The translations under genes were made by a program, and so were the position numbers. A stretch of 8,258 nucleotides of DNA. Source: Anaerolineales bacterium UBA2232 (GTDB lineage: Bacteria > Chloroflexota > Anaerolineae > UBA2200). The stretch is from the NCBI GenBank assembly GCA_002348045.1, contig DDYO01000258.1:1-8258 (forward strand), given 5' to 3'. Below the pieces are notes generated by a model that saw nothing but the letters and a program-made list of their open reading frames with translations, was not told the DNA's origin and did no database searches. The first letter of the stretch is position 1; every line of letters begins with the position of its first letter. Of this stretch, positions 6,198-8,258 are shown in pieces.

Positions 6198-6676
6198 GAT
6201 ACCTGCCCATTCGTTGAGCCGTCGGCGTCCATCAAGCGTGAGCGCTGCCTATTCTGCATTTGCCGCACTTTCTCCCTGAGCTGAGGATTGTTCAGGGCCA
6301 GTATCTTGGCCGCCAGGAGCGCCGCATTCTCGGCATCCAGCACCACGGCAGGGGCTACTCCCGATGGCGTTCGTAACGAGGACCAGACATCAGCTCCCCC
6401 GTATCGGTCAGAGTACGGCGGGCACGCGATGACCGGAGCTGCAACATGGGCGTCCACCATTCCACTCAAGGCATTGCTGCGCCCCGCCACGGTGATGTAC
6501 ACCACGTCATCGCGGGATGCTTCGTAGCTCTGCACTATCTCCAGCAAGCGTTGTGGTGTCTTGTGCGCCGACGCTATCCGGGTTTCCGATGGAATCGAAA
6601 ACTCGGTCAGCGCTGCTTCTATCTGTTGCCCCCATGTCCGATCGCTGGGAGAGCCCAGGATTATTACCACGAGCAT
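6194..6676 (-). CDS. purE: AIR carboxylase, class II (PAICS / Treponema type) PurE
   Basis: This is step 6. The protein has 160 residues. The family start MLVVIILGSPSD is followed by SAHKTP (36-41), which carries the conserved histidine of PurE enzymes. From residue 60 on it reads YITVAGRSNALSGMVD, then ACPPYSD, GGADVWSSLRTPSG and NAALLAAKI. From memory this closely follows the human PAICS carboxylase domain (VAGRSN, CPPLTPDW, DVWSSLRLPSG) and Treponema denticola PurE, not E. coli PurE, which has AGMAAHLPGMVA in that place. Class II enzymes convert AIR and CO2 directly to CAIR without PurK, so the substrate is inferred to be AIR rather than N5-CAIR. No purK is adjacent. The ATG at 6676 has GGGAG 5 bases upstream and gives the usual N-terminus; a TTG at 6715 would add 13 non-family residues. 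It lies 49 bases after purC and overlaps purF by 4. Confidence 0.93.
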   Translation of the reverse strand: MLVVIILGSPSDRTWGQQIEAALTEFSIPSETRIASAHKTPQRLLEIVQSYEASRDDVVYITVAGRSNALSGMVDAHVAAPVIACPPYSDRYGGADVWSSLRTPSGVAPAVVLDAENAALLAAKILALNNPQLREKVRQMQNRQRSRLMDADGSTNGQVS

Positions 6677-6681
6677 GTCGG

Positions 6682-6688
6682 CTCCCTT
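6682..6688 (-). promoter_or_regulatory. Ribosome binding site that sets the purE start
   Basis: AAGGGAG on the minus strand ends 5 bases before the ATG at 6676. It lies inside the 13-codon extension that a TTG start at 6715 would create, so it favours the ATG. Confidence 0.6.
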
Positions 6689-6725
6689 CCCACTGATTAT
6701 TGCGTGCCAGCCCAAGCCGCGGGCA

Positions 6726-7694
6726 TTACTCCAAATACGAACGAACCACCTTCTCGATACGCTTGGTCGCGGGCGCTGGGCCAGGCTCGAACACCGCGCC
6801 CGTCAGACCCTGGTACAGGCCAATGTAACGTGCTGCTGCCTGTACGATTACATCGTCCGGCAATGGCGGCACCGGGCCCTCTCCTCTGTATTGCTGGCCT
6901 ACGTACCACAGGCGAACGAATTCCTTGTCCCAATTGGAGGGCGGTCCGCCTCGGCGGCGCATCTCATCGTAACTGTCCACCGTCCAGAATCGCGAGGAGT
7001 CGGGTGTATGTGCCTCGTCTATCAGCATGAGGGTGCCATCGGCGGCAACGCCAAACTCGTACTTGGTGTCGACGAGCAGAAAGCCCGCCTCCTCGGCCAC
7101 TTGCTGACCCCGGTGAAACACCGCGAGGGCTGCATCCTGCACGCGGTCCCAGATCTTCTTGTCCACCAAGCCTCGCTCCACCACCTCCGCGCAAGTAAGG
7201 GATTCATCGTGCTGTCCCCGCTGCGCCTTCGTGGTCGGCGTGATCAGTGGTTCGGGCAGCTTGTCGTCTTTCTGCAAGCCCTCCGCCAAAGTGTGTCCGT
7301 AGATAACCCGGTTCCCCTGCGCGTACAACGTCCATAACGACGTACTGGTCACCCCCGTAATGTAGCCTCGCACGATGACCTCCACCGGCAAAGGAACACA
7401 TTCCCTAACCACACTGACGTTCGGATCAGGAACGTCCAGTAAGTGGTTGGGGATGATGTCGTCCAGGCAGCGAAACCAGAACGCCGACAACTGGTTCAAC
7501 ACCTGCCCCTTGTAAGGCACCGCAGTCACCACTCGGTCAAAGGCCGATAGGCGGTCGGTTGTTACTACGATTCGGCGCCCGTCCGGTAGGCCAAAGTTCT
7601 CCCGTACCTTGCCACTTTCGTGGGCATAGGGCCACTTGACTTTCAGGCTAGTTACGACATGGGAGATCTGCCGCACCAGAGCCGCGTCGTCCAT
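6726..7694 (-). CDS. purC: SAICAR synthetase (phosphoribosylaminoimidazole-succinocarboxamide synthase), long form
   Basis: This is step 7: it joins CAIR and aspartate with ATP to give SAICAR. The protein has 322 residues, longer than the roughly 240 of E. coli or Bacillus PurC and close to yeast Ade1 (about 306). Motifs in order (numbering from the ATG): ESGKVRENFGLPDGRRIVV with TTDRLSAFD (the family GKVRD...TDR.SA.D signature, about 27-53), VRGYITGVTSTSLW, KAQRGQHDESLT, LVDTKYEFGV, and LIDEAHTPDSSRFW (about 225-238; the acidic DE.HTPDSSRF segment of the active site). The ATG at 7694 is chosen with GGGAGG 9 bases upstream; the GTG just before it (7697) has 6-base spacing and is equally possible. 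The gene lies between purQ (91-base gap) and purE (49-base gap). The purC-purE order is also that of animal PAICS. Confidence 0.96.
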   Translation of the reverse strand: MDDAALVRQISHVVTSLKVKWPYAHESGKVRENFGLPDGRRIVVTTDRLSAFDRVVTAVPYKGQVLNQLSAFWFRCLDDIIPNHLLDVPDPNVSVVRECVPLPVEVIVRGYITGVTSTSLWTLYAQGNRVIYGHTLAEGLQKDDKLPEPLITPTTKAQRGQHDESLTCAEVVERGLVDKKIWDRVQDAALAVFHRGQQVAEEAGFLLVDTKYEFGVAADGTLMLIDEAHTPDSSRFWTVDSYDEMRRRGGPPSNWDKEFVRLWYVGQQYRGEGPVPPLPDDVIVQAAARYIGLYQGLTGAVFEPGPAPATKRIEKVVRSYLE

Positions 7695-7703
7695 CACTTG
7701 ATT

Positions 7704-7709
7704 CCTCCC
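7704..7709 (-). promoter_or_regulatory. Ribosome binding site before purC
   Basis: GGGAGG on the minus strand lies 6 bases before GTG 7697 and 9 before ATG 7694. It excludes the GTG at 7715, which is upstream of it, but does not decide between the two close starts. The rest of the purQ-purC gap (7695-7785) shows no convincing promoter or terminator, so purC is probably read from an upstream promoter. Confidence 0.6.
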
Positions 7710-7785
7710 GTACACATTCTGTGCCTACGTCTCCCGTTGGGGATCAACGCAGAAGCTCGGATCCAAACGACCCATTCCGGCGACG

Positions 7786-8258
7786 CTACACGCCCGCGGC
7801 GTATGCTATGCCCCGCGCAAACAACTCAAGGCCTAGACCCACCGGTGCCCCAGAGCCGCTCGGCCGCTGCCACGAGTACGTATGGTCTTCCGGATGGGGC
7901 ATGAGTCCCATGACCGTGCCCGCCTCGTTGCAGATGCCAGCGATGTTGGCCACCGACCCATTCGGGTTGTCAGGGTAACCTGCCTCATCCCCATTGGGGG
8001 CAACGTAGCACAGGGCGACCTGACGCCTCTCGACCAGCCGCTGAAGGACTTTCGGGCTCTTGACCACGAAACGGCCTTCTCCATGTGCCACCGGGCAGAA
8101 CAGCCGTTCCGTCATGCCACGGGTGAACACGCAGGGACTATCCGGCACCGGTTCGAGCCACACCCACCGGCACTCAAACCGGTTGGATTCGTTCACCGTG
8201 AGGGTAGCAGCCCAAGACGCCTGTGGAGGACCAGGCAGCCAGCCGCTCTTGACCAAGG
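7786..8258 (-). CDS. purQ: Phosphoribosylformylglycinamidine synthase glutaminase subunit, 3' part only
   Basis: This is the C-terminal 157 or so residues of PurQ, which releases ammonia from glutamine for FGAM synthesis (step 4) together with PurL and usually PurS. The gene runs off the right edge, so the start and the catalytic cysteine are not visible. Visible family segments are NESNRFECRWVWL, PVAHGEGRFV, YPDNPNGSVANIAGICN and GLMPHPEDH. The last holds the His and Glu of the class I glutaminase triad (PHPE, about residues 121 and 123 of the visible part). The protein ends at a TAG (7788-7786) before purC, so it is not fused to purC. Whether it is a free subunit or the tail of a longer PurL-PurQ protein cannot be told here, although a C-terminal glutaminase domain is also the layout of E. 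coli-type PurL. Confidence 0.92.
   Translation of the reverse strand, partial: LVKSGWLPGPPQASWAATLTVNESNRFECRWVWLEPVPDSPCVFTRGMTERLFCPVAHGEGRFVVKSPKVLQRLVERRQVALCYVAPNGDEAGYPDNPNGSVANIAGICNEAGTVMGLMPHPEDHTYSWQRPSGSGAPVGLGLELFARGIAYAAGV

Noticed and set aside
6561..7337. 258-codon plus-strand open frame over purC and purE
   Set aside because: It is antisense to two certain genes, crosses their junction and has no family signature or good ribosome site that I can see.
7695..7785. Possible regulatory hairpin or promoter between purQ and purC
   Set aside because: Only a 5-pair stem (GGATC/GATCC) with a long loop is visible, and no -35/-10 pair has a good score. This is too weak to report as a feature.
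1..8258. Mobile elements, CRISPR arrays, tRNA or rRNA genes, phage or defence systems
   Set aside because: No transposase, integrase, direct-repeat array, structural RNA signature or nuclease-like protein was seen. The coding content is accounted for by purine synthesis and two lipoproteins.

Overview
The window is a GC-rich bacterial chromosome segment dominated by a minus-strand operon for de novo purine biosynthesis. It most likely comes from a member of the Chloroflexota. That placement is an inference from overall gene style: Thr/Pro-rich lipoprotein linkers, a cyclophilin lipoprotein with an MAQGGDPTGTG-type core, and PurN and PurM sequence style. No rRNA or other phylogenetic marker is present, so it is not firm.

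Layout from left to right. At 1-52 (minus) there may be the first codons of a gene leaving the window. At 119-805 (minus) is a lipoprotein of unknown function. The 806-1050 gap holds two divergent sigma-70-like promoters, one for each flanking gene. At 1051-1665 (plus) is a lipoprotein cyclophilin (peptidyl-prolyl isomerase). At 1666-1858 is a convergent intergenic region with nested inverted repeats. From 1859 to the right edge, all on the minus strand and read right to left, lie purQ (3' part only), purC, purE, purF, a fused purD-purM, and purN.

The pur genes cover steps 1 to 7 of the pathway, PRPP to SAICAR. PurF makes phosphoribosylamine, the PurD half makes GAR, PurN formylates it, PurQ is the glutaminase subunit of FGAM synthase (PurL/PurS are not in view), the PurM half makes AIR, PurE makes CAIR, and PurC makes SAICAR. 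PurB and PurH are not in the window. Spacing is tight: purE/purF and purDM/purN share ATGA stop-start overlaps and purF/purDM overlap by 13 bases, which implies one transcript with translational coupling.

Two points stand out. First, purD and purM are one continuous reading frame with purN directly following, which is the domain order of the animal GART protein (GARS-AIRS-GART) and of yeast ADE5,7 plus a formyltransferase. Second, PurE resembles the class II (animal PAICS / Treponema denticola) AIR carboxylase that uses CO2 directly, and no purK lies beside it; purC-purE is also the domain order of animal PAICS. No mobile element, CRISPR array, tRNA or rRNA was seen, and I found no evidence of a wholly new kind of system.
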